A DNA stretch of 64,000 nt, from NCBI GenBank assembly GCA_023079485.1, contig CM041084.1:121818467-121882466 (forward strand), given 5' to 3'. Positions 26,593 to 39,164 of the stretch are shown piece by piece (position 1 is the first letter of the stretch; every line of letters begins with the position of its first letter). The position numbers and the translations under genes are program-made. This DNA comes from Archilochus colubris (lineage: Eukaryota > Chordata > Aves > Apodiformes > Trochilidae). Under the pieces are notes generated by a model that saw only the letters and a program-made list of their open reading frames with translations, did no database searches and was not told where the DNA came from.

Positions 26593-26628
26593 GGGTCCTT
26601 TAAAGCTGATTATTTTAGTTACCAAAAG

Positions 26629-26642
26629 ATATATATATATAT
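26629..26642. repeat. (AT)7 microsatellite
   Basis: Uninterrupted AT dinucleotide run just outside the right end of the LTR at 25735-26592. Confidence 0.9.
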
Positions 26643-29600
26643 TAATGGTTGAACATTTGAAATATGAGGCAGTTCTCACATAGCTTGTAGAAAATTTATC
26701 AAGTTCACACTCTACTAAGTATATCTAGATACCAGTAGTTATGCAGATGGAATGAATATTTAACAGTAAATTTGTGTATACTTAAATGGAAAGATACCAT
26801 CATTTTCAAAGTTCCATGAACAAGTGTTGTATAGGAAACTTTCCTAGTATCTACTAATTTTCTGGTTTTATGGTCCTTCCTGTGTGTGTCTAGGTGCAAA
26901 AATGGACAGTTTCAGCTGGGATGGGGTAGAGGCTCCCAAGATCTTTGTTAGGAGGAATAACAGTTATAAAGAAGTTTGCTTTCTCTTCTTTGCCATGAAG
27001 CATTGAGTAATGATTGTTTATCCTGCTATGTCTTTAGAGTCCACTTGGGTTTATATTTATTCACTTTCTTACTACAGTCTGCCTGTGTCTTCTCTTTTCA
27101 TTGCTTCTCACTTATTTTACCCACTTCTAAAAGTTAGTTTTTACTTGAACAAGGCACTTCTGTTGTGGCTGTGAGATGTGTATGTGCTTTGCTGTTGCTT
27201 TAGATTTGTAGCAGCATCTTGTATTTAGCTATCTTGCTTTCTGTTTCAGGTTTTACCTGAAGCTTGCCTTTTGTGGAAAAAATGGTATCCAGGAACTCAC
27301 ATTTATGGGTAATTCTTAGTCTTGAGAAGGTTGTTCCTTTTGCCCAGGCTTCTGAATTGGAAGTCTTAGGAAATATCCTGCTGCATGGTCATTCTTATTG
27401 TAAGTAGATAGCTACTATTTCATTATCTTCAGTACAGGAGAAGGTAGATAAAATGAGGGATTCTGTGCCTTGTGTAGCTTCTGAAGGGTCAGGTAAGCTA
27501 TTCAGGCCAAGGATGGAAGTATTTGTGGCCTAAGAACCTGAATTCCTCTCAAACTTTGTCAGGATTTATGTAAATTCTTCTGTTTCTGCTCATACTTGTG
27601 AATTTATGCTCACATCCAGAAAACATGGCTTGCATTTTGTTGTTTTTATGCATGGAGGAAGAACTGCATGCTTAGATTCTTGGTCTCTTTTAACATCTCT
27701 TAGTGCTCAGCAACTGATGTGAAAGTTGCAAGCTAGAAAAAAAGAACTTGGGCTGCAGAAAAGATGTGTTAGTTTGGTTGTATAACTTTTTTGGCATGAT
27801 TATAAAATGTATACTGTATGCTTTTTTAATAGGCCATCTCTTAAAGTGATTGAGCACTTTGTTATAGTTGGCTGAAACTGAGCTCTGTGAGAGTCAAGGA
27901 AGTTCTACTTTGTTCCTCTACTTCTTCCCCCTCTCTTGTAAGTTGCCCACCCTGTTATTTTCCCCTATTTGTCTCTTTCTTCTTTTAGATAAAGAATTGG
28001 GACATTAGACTGATAAGAAATATTTGAGCTTTAGTTTGGCTTGACATATTAAAAAAAAACAATATTTGTCCTTCAGATTTGAAGCTGTGAATTTTAAGTA
28101 GCTGTGGTATGCAGAGTCTAAATCTTCCTTGACTAATGTTGGCTATATTTGTCAGGGTATCTGGGTTTGCATCTAGACATGCATCCTCAAGTCTGAGAGC
28201 CATGGACAGATTTTATAATGCAGCACAATAGCTAATTAAATATTAGTAAGCCATTTTAGTTCCCCTCAGGAACCAGAGCATGAAAACTTGTAAGTATTGT
28301 AAAGGACACCTGTCTAAAGTGGAGATTTTTCAGTCTCATGTACAAAATGATCAGAGGTGGCAAAGGTTTATTTAGGAAGAGGGGTGGGTGGTTGGCTTGT
28401 TTTTTTCATCTTTAGTTAATAAGATTATATTTTTTTAAGCATGGGAATGAAAAAGAGGTCAGTAAGGTTCCTATCTTCAAACTTTTCATGGCAAATGTAA
28501 GGGCTTTCTTTTTATCTTTCTACACTAGAAATTATTTGACCTCTCTTTTAAATGCCCACAGATATTGCAAAGTGTAAAGGACAATCAGAACACAGTAAAT
28601 GATTTCCCCATTATAAAGACTTTCCTTATTAACACTTTTCTCTCATCCAGTTGATAATGCATCATTTTCAGATTACTGCTCTTTGGGTCTTGACCTCTTC
28701 ACTTTCAAAACAGTGTTGTTACCAATTTGAGCTGAGCTGCACTTTTTATGTGGTTTTAAAGATCAGAGACTTGAAATTCATCACACTAGAGAGTCACACT
28801 CACTAAGCCTTGCTGAATCATATTCTTGGAGAGCATGTCTATACACATAGAGATTTTTATTTTTTTCTTTAGAAGCCCATTTCTGTGCCTTCCACGGCCT
28901 ACTCTTTTTAAGAAAAAGTAATCTTTAAGACTTAGGATTGTTCAAACAATATGAAGTTGCTCTGCTCTGCCTGCTCCTTTAAAAACTGAAGGTGGACTTG
29001 CCTCTGCAAGGGCCTTCATTTAAACCTTGTTCTTATTTTCTGTGGATCTGGGAAACATCCTTGCACGCTCTATCTTAATTCTGGACTGGCAGGTAGCTCT
29101 CCATAAAGAGAGCTGCTGAGCTGAGCATGCTAAGGTGGACAAGAATGAAAAGAATATAAATACTCTTCATTTCACGACAATCTTTGTACTTCCTACCTCT
29201 GATCCCTCAGTATTTGTCTCTCTAGAGTTGATTGATGCTTTAACAAGAGCCTTGTGTTTATATTGCTCGACATACTGTTACAGCAATGAATTAATTTAAG
29301 ATTCCCAACGAGCCAGCAATGAGAAAAAAAGATGCTTTAGTCCACCCCTGCAGCAGCCACACTAGAAGGCTGTAACAAAAATGCTGATTGAGGCTGGAAA
29401 GATTTAATGTTTCACTGAACAGTTTCTCGAGGGCTGCTTGAGGGTACCTCAAAAAGCAAATGCAGTCCCAGTTCATGGCATCTGTAATGTGGTTTTACAA
29501 ATGTGGAATCTTGTCCTAAAGAGTTTCAAAATCAACTTATTTTATAATGAATTACAACATGAAATGTTTGGATATATGTTCTTTCTGTTGTGCTTAATAA

Positions 29601-30007
29601 AATTATAATCGACCTTGATAAAACAAGGGTTTATTTTTTTTCTGACTGGTGGCTTATTCTGGATTAAACAGAGAACTCATTCCCCCCTTAAATGAAATAG
29701 AATAAGACAAACAAGAATTTAGATTTTTTTTTTTCTGTAAATACATGCCTCATATATCAGGAGAACACCTGGCAAACATACCAGTATGTGAGAGGTTTAT
29801 GTAACTCCCTGTGCTAGTGCAGGAGGTAAAGCAATAACATTGGGTTTTGTCATCTTAGGTAGGTACCACAATTTTCCAGGTGACCATTGTCAGTTACTGT
29901 GGTAATATCATCAGTGGTCCATTATAAAGAAACAGTGAAGTACTCCTGCTAGAAACAAGTCTAAAAAAAGCATATTTGAGACGATTATTTCAGGAAGCCC
30001 TAAGTAG

Positions 30008-30030
30008 GCTATGCTGTTGCATAGCAACAG
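30008..30030. repeat. Two overlapping, mutually exclusive hairpins
   Basis: GCTATGC (30008-30014) pairs with GCATAGC (30019-30025) across a 4-base loop. CTGTTGC (30014-30020) pairs with GCAACAG (30024-30030) across a 3-base loop. The two 7-bp stems share bases, so only one can form at a time. The core GTTGCATAGCAAC resembles an RFX X-box with one base missing. Confidence 0.7.
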
Positions 30031-33000
30031 ACCCAGGCAGTCCTTAGACTCTAAAGTAGTCAGTGTACACATGGGAACAGAATGCAAAAATGATGGAAAC
30101 CTTGAAAAATACAAAGCTGATGCTAAGAGGAAACTGAAGCAAAATGACATGTAATATAGAACATGAATTTATCATGTGAGATATAATAAATTGAACTGCT
30201 TTTAAGTTATAAAGCTTGAAATGCTGCCAGCCAAATTGTGTGCTCTTCTGTAGCTTCTAGATAGTAATTAAAAGAAAGGCAGAACGGTGGCTGGGAAAAC
30301 TAATTCAAATGTAAAATAGATGTTAAATGCCTGCCACAGGAAAAAAAGCTGCATGGAAAAGTTAATTTATTATTGATGAACCAAAAAGTTGACCAAATAT
30401 ATCATGAATGAAATATTGATTAATGTATTTTAGCACAAAGGTTCAAATACTTATGTTATTAAAAACTGCTTGTCTCATTTGCTCAGCTTTTCAGGGTGGC
30501 CCAGTGATATTTATCTTTGCAAATACTGGAAAGTATGGTGCTATTGAGTGTATTCTTGGCAAACTCCAAGATTGCATGTAAAATGTGGGATTTTAGCAGA
30601 AGCAGATTTTATACTACAGCTACTTTGTTTTTACATCAGATCAAAATAAATGTAGAACTAATATTTAGTATTTAGTAACAAGAAAGTTGTGCATAGTCTT
30701 GCTATCAGAAAAGGTAAAACCCTTCCTTCCAGTATGGTTTTTACCACTGTTGAAGATGAAACAGTAGTAAGCTAAAGCTCCTCTGTTCAGGATGCTGCAA
30801 CACATACTTTCATGATGAGTCACGACTGCATGATTTAAAAAAGGCAGTCACATGCAGACTGTTGAGCTATTGCACCAGAACCTGCTGAAAAGATATGTGA
30901 TACAAGAAATGTTTATCTGTCTTGTAGTTGATGTTATCTTAAAGATTTGAGGGGATATTAGAAGGGAATAACTGATTTTTAAATACTAAGGAAGAGTTTA
31001 AGGATAGGTAAACTGTGGAGATTTTAGTTATCCTGAATACCTGATAGCTAAACTGCACAATGTACTGAAACATTGAAGCAAAAGAGGTCTGGAAGAAACA
31101 TTTTGAAAATTCTGGTGCATCCTTCTGTCACACAGGATAAAATACCCCTAAGTTTTAAATGCTGTCATGATACTATTATTTAGATGTTTTATTTTTACTG
31201 TTCTAACTGCATACTTTCCCTTTGAAATGCTTTTTTTACCTATGAACTGCTGTTACAGATGCTGTAAACACATCAATCAAATTGTCAGAATGCAGAACAT
31301 CACGAAATGGAGACTTCAGTAATCTTGAGAATGGCAGCAGTTTAACAGGAAGGGCAACTCTAAGCTAACTCTCTTGCAGTGAGGTAAGAAAGGTCACCTA
31401 AGACAGCCTCAGTCCTTGCAATTACTGAGGAAAAATGGGTGTTTTAAAGATATGAGTATTGCCTGGAAATAGAAGTATGCACCATGATTCTGTTACATCT
31501 TAATCCAGCAGTAAGCATTGGAAATACTCAGTGTTCCAAAAATGGAAAATTAAAGCATTTAAGATAGAACACTCCAGGTAGATGAAAGTGTCCTTTTGTA
31601 ATAAGCAGGCTCCACAATGTTAAAAGCAGACTTTCTGATGACTAGTAAATACCATGAATGCCATAGAAAGAATAAGTATAAAATATTGTTAGACATCTGA
31701 CTAGCATACCTGCCCACTGTAAGATTTTGGTGCTTTCTCCCCCCCCCAAAAAAAAGTGTGAGTGATCCAAACCCCTTATTCATATCAGAATCCCTGTTGA
31801 AGTCCTTGAGCTGGATAAGCCCCTCTGGCTTAACAGAGTACAACTTGATAGACCAGCTGGAGGGGTCCATCACAGTCAAAGCTATCTTTCTGCATATACA
31901 GGCTTAACTGGTTTCTCTAACTGAACTTTTGGGTGCTTTAGGGTAAATACTGCTTCCTCTCTATCTGCTTTTATCCTTTGAGGTATTGTCCTCCAGGCAG
32001 AGTGCTCTTTTGGACTATTTCTCCCCACCAGAAATCTGATTCTTTAGGTCCATATTGTGGTTTGGTAATTCTATCATAATTCCCTAACCCAGCACATTCA
32101 TAAACAAGTCTTGGCAGTACTGGCTAATGCCTTCTTGTTAACCATTGCCTTTACTGACAGTTTAAAACAATGAAGAGCAAGTTCACATTAGTTCTTACCC
32201 TAGCATAAGAGAGCAATGGATTTTATCAGATTGGTTGTATATTAATATGGAAGAATTGGCCTATGTTTCTTGGTTTGTAACTAGGTAAAGATCATGACTC
32301 ATTAGTTTCATGGTTGGTTGTTTGGAACTGAAGCAACTAATAAATTACTTAGGGATGTTTAGTCATTCAGAGCTATAGTTCAGCTGAGCACTTCAGCTGT
32401 TACAAGTGAATGGAGGTTGCTTTGCACCATGGAGCCATTTCTTCAAAACAGCTGGTTCCCATTTAACTGGAAAACTATACAGCAAAAGTGCTGCATGCCT
32501 TCTGTGTGCAATTCCTTGTTTGATTTTTTTTTTCAATTTTTTTATTTTTTAACAGAAAGGAAGTTGTTTGGTTTTGCTTTGACCTCAAAAGCATTAGTAC
32601 TGGTAAAGTAATATCTAGCAAGATATCTGCACAGGGGAAAAAAGATATTCAGATATTCAGGTCTTATGTGGGTAAACATTTTATATATGCTGAATTTAAA
32701 AATTCAATGAACTAAAGTCCCTTTGGGTCATCTAGTGCATTACTTAACTTAATGAATACAGATATAATACAGATCTCTGCTTACCTTCTAGACTTTTGTT
32801 TCTATTCAGTAGGAAGAGATAAGGACATGGAAGTTGCTAGTTGCATTAATTGTAAACCAAATCCTTAATATGGATCAGATGATTCACCTCATACCAGTAC
32901 CTACATGTGTGTATATGGGCATTTAAATTTAGTCCAACAATTCTCATTGTTAGCCCCTTCCATAGTATTAAGCTTCTACCAAAGAATTGGAAATGTAATA

Positions 33001-33154
33001 AGAAAACCCTTTATCTGAATGTATTCCATATTTTTTCTTTTGCCCTACTGATTGTCTATAAGGCTCATAGTGCTCTGCAGGTAATCAACAGAGCTATTTT
33101 GCTATCAGACTTTCATTTAAAAGTTGGCTAAACCTTTGATTTTAAAAGGGCATG

Positions 33155-33424
33155 TCATGATATGACAAGTGGGGGATGGTCTCAAGCTGAAAGACAGAGT
33201 TAGGTGGGATATTAAGACAAAATTCTTCTCTGGGAGAGTGGTGAGACACTGGAACAGGTTTTTTCAGGGAATTTGTGGTTGCTGCCTCCCTGGAAATGGT
33301 CGAGGATGGGCTGGAGGGGGCTTAGAGCAACCTGGTCTAGTAGAAGATGTCCCTGCCAAGTAGGGGTTTTGGAAGTTGATGATCTTTAAGGTACCATCCA
33401 ACCCAAATAATTCTATACTCTGAT
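33155..33424 (+). mobile_element. CR1 LINE 3'-end fragment
   Basis: The segment shows the ordered CR1 3' words: 'caagctgaaagacagagtta', 'ggtgggatattaagacaaaa', 'gagacactggaacaggtttt', 'aaatggtcgaggatgggctg', and the terminal 'accatccaacccaaataatt' followed by 'ctatactctgatt'. Plus orientation, about 270 bp, 5'-truncated. Confidence 0.85.
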
Positions 33425-34016
33425 TACAGTGACTCACAGCAGTTTGGCCCAAAATGTTTTCAGACTATTGATCATTGACTCTTCAGTGCTTTTTCCCCAG
33501 CCATATCCATGCTGTTGCAGGTAGCAGTGAATAGAGGAGCTGCGGCTGTTACAAAAAAAAAGTCGCTATGGTGCTAATAACAAGTTTCTAAAGAACAGGC
33601 ATCAGAGACACAGCTATGTTTTCTAGTGAGAATTGTGTTGATCAATAGCTTTAAAGCACTGGCACTTTTTGACAGAAGTGTCTCAGAGAAAGAAGTTGCT
33701 TATAGCATGAATCCTGAATTAAGGGCAAGGTAAGGGAGATAGAGATGCTTCACTAACAAAGCCCACACAAATTCCCTGCTCCGCTCCACTGAATGTCCTA
33801 GTTCTAAGCAGACATCTACTCTACATTTCTGCAAAAGGTCTTTTTTTTTTCTTTGTGCAGAGCATTTCCAAGCTGCCAATTTGCTGTGAATCCTCAATAG
33901 AATGAGCTTTTCCAGTAAACTAGCAGTTGACAAAGAGCTCCTTTTTCCTGTTGCAGAGTGTATTTTGTGTCTTCATACTCCCCTGTGGTCTTGCCTCTTG
34001 TGTCATCTCTTACAGA

Positions 34017-36235
34017 AGAATCATAGAATCACAGAATGGAAGGGGTTGAAAGGGACCTCTGGAGATCAGTCTAACTCCCTACCAAAGCAGGATCACCTAG
34101 GGCAGGCACACAAACATGTCCAAAATGGGCCTTGAAAATCTCTAGAGAAGGAGACTCCACAACCTCCAGGCAACCTGTGCCTGCTCCAGTGCTCTGTCAC
34201 CCTTCTAGTAAAAAATTTTTCTTTATATTGAGGTGGAACTTTATATTGAGGTGTTCCAGTTTATCCCCTTACCCTGTCACAGGGTGCCACTAAAAAGATA
34301 CTGGCCCGTTCATGACACCCACCCTTAAGATATTTTTGAACATTAGTAAGATCCCCTCTCAGTCTTTTCCAGACTAAACAGCCCCAGGTGTCTCAGCTTT
34401 TCCTCATAAGACAAATGTCCCAGTCCCCTGATCATCCTAGTAGCCCTCTGTTGGACTGTCTGTAGTATATCCCTGCCCCTCTTGAACTGGGGAGTCCAGA
34501 ACTGGACACAGTGCACCAGATGTGATCTCACTAGAGAAGAGTGGAGAGGGAGGAGAATGTCCCTTGACCTTCTGGACATGTTCTTTTTAATGTGCCCCAG
34601 CCCACTGGTCTTCTTAGCCACAGGGGCACATTGCTATCCCGTGGAAAATTTATTGGCCACCAGTACTCCAAAGTCCTTCTCCATGGAGCTGCTTTCCAGC
34701 AGATCAATCCCTAATCTGTACAGGTTCATGGTGTTATTCCTTCCCAGGTGCAGGACTCTACACTTACTCTTGTTGGGCCTTATTAGGTTGCCCAGTTTGT
34801 CAGATCTTGCTGAATTGCTGCACAGACTTCTGCTGCATCAGCCAATCCTCCCAGTATCTTATCATCAGCAAACTTGCTGAGGATACATTCTGTCCCCCTA
34901 CACAGGTCATTGATGAAGATGGTGAATAAAACTGACCCCTGAGGAACACCACTAGTCACAGATCTCCAACTGGACTCTGTACCATTGATCACAACCCTCT
35001 GAGCTCTATTGTTTCAACAGTTCTCAATCCTTCTCACTGTTGTACGCCCACAGTTTCTCAACTTGCTCACAAGGATGTTGTGGAAGACAGTCTCAAAAGC
35101 CTTGCTAAAGTCAAGGTAGACAACATCCATTGTTCTTCTGCATCTACCCATTCAGTCACACCATCCTAGAAGGCTATCAGATTAGTTAAACATTGTTTCC
35201 CCTTGATGGATCCATCCTGGCTACTCTGATAGCCTTCTTTTCTTCCATGTGCTTAGAGATTACCTGCAGAATGAGCTGCTCCATCACCTTTCCAGAGATG
35301 GATATGAGGCTGAGTGGTCTGTACTTTCCTGGATATTCCTTCTTACCCTTTTTGAAGACTGGAGCAACACTGGCTTTCTTCCCCTTGGACACCTCTCCTG
35401 TTTTCTACGAAAATTAGAAAATGATGAAGAGTGGTAGAGCAACGACAGCAGCCAGCTCTCTTGGCACTCATGGGTGCAACCCACTGGGCCTGTTTACTTT
35501 TGTATGTTCAGTTTACCCAAATGATCCTAACCCAGTCTTCATTTACCAGTGGAGAGCCTTCTTCCAGGCTTTCTCTCTTCCTGCCAGAGTCTGATATTCC
35601 CAAGAGCTGGTCTTTAGCAGTAAAGACTGAACCAAAGAAATCATTCAGTAACTCTGCCTTCTCTGCATCCTTCATTACCAGAGCTCCCACCTCCTCCAGC
35701 CGTGGGACCACATTTTCCACGTTCCTTTTACTGCTGATGTATTTGCAGTAGCCCTTCTTGTTCTCTTTTACATCCTTTGCTAAATTTACTTCTAAGAGAT
35801 CTATGTTCCTATAGATCTCCCAAGTGACCAGTCCCTTTTTCCACATGATACGAACTTCTTTTTTCCACGTGACTTTTTTCGCAGCTTCTTTCTCAGCTGT
35901 GCAGGTCTCTTGCCTTCTTCCCTGCTCTACTCTATTTTTACTCAGTGGAATGTGCCTCTCTTGAACTTAGAGGTAATGATTTTTTAATATTAACTAGCTC
36001 TCTTGGGCCCCTCTGCCTTCTAGAGTCTTAGCCCATGGGATTCCTCCAGATCTTTGAAGAGGACAAAGTTAGCCCTCCTGAAGTCCAGGATTGAAATCCT
36101 ACTTATTCCTCTGCTTCTTCCTTCGTTGATACTAAACTCTACCATGTCATGATCACTGTCACCAAGGCTGCTTTTAGGTTGCCATGCAGAACCCCCAGTG
36201 ACAGGGTTTTTCCCCAAAGGCTGAAACCAGTCCTT
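34017..36235 (-). mobile_element. Long, degenerate CR1 LINE copy with RT and endonuclease remnants
   Basis: The 3' terminus (AGAATCATAGAATCACAGAAT on the plus strand, from 34017) is the typical CR1 end in reverse. Moving leftwards on the minus strand, translated fragments follow the order of CR1 ORF2. There is an endonuclease C-terminal piece with a GDSDHDMVEF motif (about 36150), then a segment ending AEKAELLNDFFGSVFTAKDQ (about 35620). Next come a reverse-transcriptase block with YPGKYRPLSLIS (about 35350), the RT core with SGVPQGSVL and FADDK (about 34950-34860), and the C-terminal block with RRSRDILLPLHSSLVRSHLV (about 34550). The pieces lie in different frames with stops between them, so it is dead. 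A near-exact 18-bp tandem duplication sits at 34221-34253. The 5' edge is approximate; 36236-36460 may belong to it. It lies antisense in PKIA intron 1. Confidence 0.9.
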
Positions 36236-38701
36236 ATGAACAAGACATTGTATTTGTTCAGGATTGTGTTAACCCTGCTCCTTGCACCACACCACTCTAA
36301 GCAAGTAAACTGCAGCACTGCATTACCTGGCCTCATTCTTCCAGAAGCCTATAACATCAGCCTTCTCACACTTCAGATGGATGTGGGGATGCTCAGCAGG
36401 GCTGCCAGGTATGTGTCACATGAGGAGCTTCACAGCTCCCATTTTGCTTGAGGTCATCATCCATCTTCTTTGTTTTGAGATGCTATAGCAATGGATTTAG
36501 TTGTACGTAGAGAGTATCAGAGCATCCTGAAAAGTGATGCTTTAACCCCCTCCTTCCTTTCAGAAGCCAAGATGTCCATTCAACAACTGCAAGTAAAAAA
36601 GTCACACAGCAATAGATTCCTCTTCTGAAACATGTTTAGTATTTTCTTTATATTTAGTTGTGACTGGCAATGGTAGGTGGCAGCTCACCCTCTCCCATTC
36701 CCTAATACAGAGTCCTCATATTGATACTTAAATGTTGTGATTTGTTTCCTGCATGGGGTGTTAATTTCAAAATATCAAAACATTAGTTGTTTAGAATTAT
36801 TTCCAAAAAACCTCTAGAATTGTCTGTTAGAATCAGAACTTCTGTACTGTATCTTTCCAAAGAACCAAGGTCTCTGTAGTATTGCTTCGTTGGTTATGTT
36901 TGCATTTGGGGGGTTTCTTTGTTTGTTGGGTTTTTTTTGGTTTTGGGTTGTTTGGGTTTTTTTGTAATTATTATCTGCTGCTGTTATTTCATTGCAAATT
37001 TTTATCGTATAGTGGAAGATAAAACAGAACTTGTGAGCTCAGATTAAGTGGTAAATGAGAGAACAAATCCTTATGGATATAGGCATCATGAAATTTGCCT
37101 GAGCAAAAACAAAATAAGAATTTAACTATTTGGCTTTTAGTGCTGTATATCTTGTTAGGTAAAACATAACTTAGGTAATACAGAGCAGAAGGAAAATCTA
37201 TTAACTGTCTTAGTATAGATCTCTTTGTGAGCTGAAGGATATCCAACTTCATAGTGCTTTTTTTTTTTTTTGTACAGATTAAAAACGGCTTGCTAATTTT
37301 TATTCTGACTTAAAAAATAATAAATTTCAGGTGGCCCTTTTCATCTGTTTCACTGTTTAATCAGTTAGTTGCTCACTGACTTCCGTTAGGATCTTGTTAT
37401 TGTTTGAAGTACAACATATACTATGTCCACAGTAAATATGCAGACTATCAAAAAGGTAAGTGACCTGTTCTATGTTACTATTTGATAGAGGTAGTCATTT
37501 CAGAAACAGACAAGACAGACAAAACTATGCTAGAGATTTTCCAAGTGCAGATTAAAATACTGTCCAGCTTGCTAGCTGGCATGGGCATTGATATTTCCTT
37601 TAACTGGCTTTCAAGAGTTAATGATATTTTCTGGCTCATCTGTGTCTGTGAAAAAGTAATACTACTGTATAGCACAACAGTTATAATTTCTTGTGGAAGA
37701 AGTATAATTTTCTTAAATTATTCCTCTGTTTCTGTTACCAACATACCAGACCATGAATGAGGTGGGAATCTAGATGCAGTTTGCTGTGGAATAGAGCTAT
37801 CTCCTCACTGGAAAGAGCCCTGTCTCTAAGCTAAGGCTGGATTTGGAACTAAAATTTATTTTAAAAGCATAATTATACACCTTCTCTCAAACAGACATGC
37901 TAATAAATGACAAGTTCTCTTTTTTTTATTGTTCCCTTATGAAAGCTGAATATAGATAATTATATTTAAATAATGTGCTGATCGTGATACAACATTTAGC
38001 AGCCAAAGCCTGGGAGATTTTTATTTGAAAATCTCTTATTCAATGCCATCATTAAGCATACATGGAGAAAGAGGGGGAGTAAAAATTGAAGGATCATATC
38101 TCTTAGTCTTACACTGCAGGTCTGCCAAGAAAATGGCAGCTCTCTTGTGCAAGCCAGCAAGATGCTAAATCACATAGACAAGTCATGTGTCGAATGCCTG
38201 TTCTTTTTTTGTCTTCCTTTAAAATTATAATAAATACCAATTAGTGAAGGTATTTTAAGTGTGTTTGGCCTTCTTTTAGATAGCTAGGCCCTTAAATTCA
38301 TCAACCTTTGGTACTTCTAGACCATAAACTGTAAACACAGTTTTTTAATTCATATTGGTATGCCACATAGTTTCTGTGCTTTCACTTCCAAACTCTTGAG
38401 AACAATGGCACTGTGCATTGCTTGGTTTCCCTGAATGGTTATAGGATGCAGAAAAAAATAAGGATTTCACTTGTGAAGCCAGATGTTTAGGTTTTTATAA
38501 GGTTTTTTTTCTTTCCAATAAAATCAAAGTACATAGAAGAAGGAAAACAATCATAGAAATTTGACAGTTACCATCAGAAACTTTAGAGATATGATTTTCT
38601 ATATAGAGCTTGAAAATGGAAATTTTACCACAGAAAATGGATTGTGGAAAACAAGGGATATTCTGAAAATTTTCTGAAAACATGAATACTGATTAAAAGA
38701 G
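36236..38701. other. PKIA: PKIA intron 1, fourth part
   Basis: The first 200 bp may be further CR1 or another repeat that I cannot place. A G/T-rich tract with several G-runs occupies 36905-36966. A T13 run lies near 37259. The rest is AT-rich with no recognised exon. Confidence 0.5.
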
Positions 38702-39164
38702 ATGGGGAACTACTGGGGAGGGTCTAGTGGAGGGCAACAAAGATGACTGGCAAATTGCAGCATTTCACTTATGACTAAGGGCTTAGAGAACTGGGACTCT
38801 AACCTGGAGAAGAGAAGGCTAAAGGGAGATCATCTTAATGTCTACAAGTATCTAAGGAGTGGAAGTAAGGAAGATGGAGCCAGACCTTTTTCAGGAATTC
38901 CCTGTCACAGGATGAAGGGCACTGGGCATAACCTGGAACATAGGAAATTCCATTGAAACATAAGAAAAAACTTTTTTTACTATGAGGGTGACAAGGCACT
39001 GGAACAGGGTGCCCAGAGATAATGTGGGGTCCCCTTCTCTGAGATATTGGAAGCCCACCTGGGTGCAGTCCTGTGTAATGTGCTCTAAGTGATCCTGCTC
39101 TAGTTGGGAGAGTTGGACAAGGTGATCTCTAGAGACTCCTTCCAACTCATAATTCTGTGATTTC
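38702..39164 (+). mobile_element. CR1 LINE 3'-end fragment
   Basis: About 460 bp in plus orientation with successive CR1 words: 'gtggagggcaacaaagatga', 'ctaacctggagaagagaagg', 'gacaaggcactggaacaggg', 'tgcccagagataatgtgggg', 'gttggacaaggtgatctcta', and the terminal 'ccttccaactcataattctg'. 5'-truncated in the region that encodes the RT C-terminus. Confidence 0.88.

Larger units (their letters stand above)
26593..33154. other. PKIA: PKIA intron 1, third part
   Basis: AT-rich intron. It includes an (AT)7 microsatellite (26629-26642), a compact double hairpin at 30008-30030, and a C9/A8 junction near 31738-31754. No exon-like open frame with flanking splice signals was recognised, and no well-preserved transposon was seen. 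Confidence 0.55.

Noticed and set aside
34482..36451. Plus-strand frames of 74-132 codons
   Set aside because: They are the complement of the minus-strand CR1 copy, whose own translation shows reverse-transcriptase and endonuclease motifs.
36905..36966. Canonical G-quadruplex in a G/T tract
   Set aside because: The G-runs are separated by loops longer than seven bases, so the usual four-run rule is not met.
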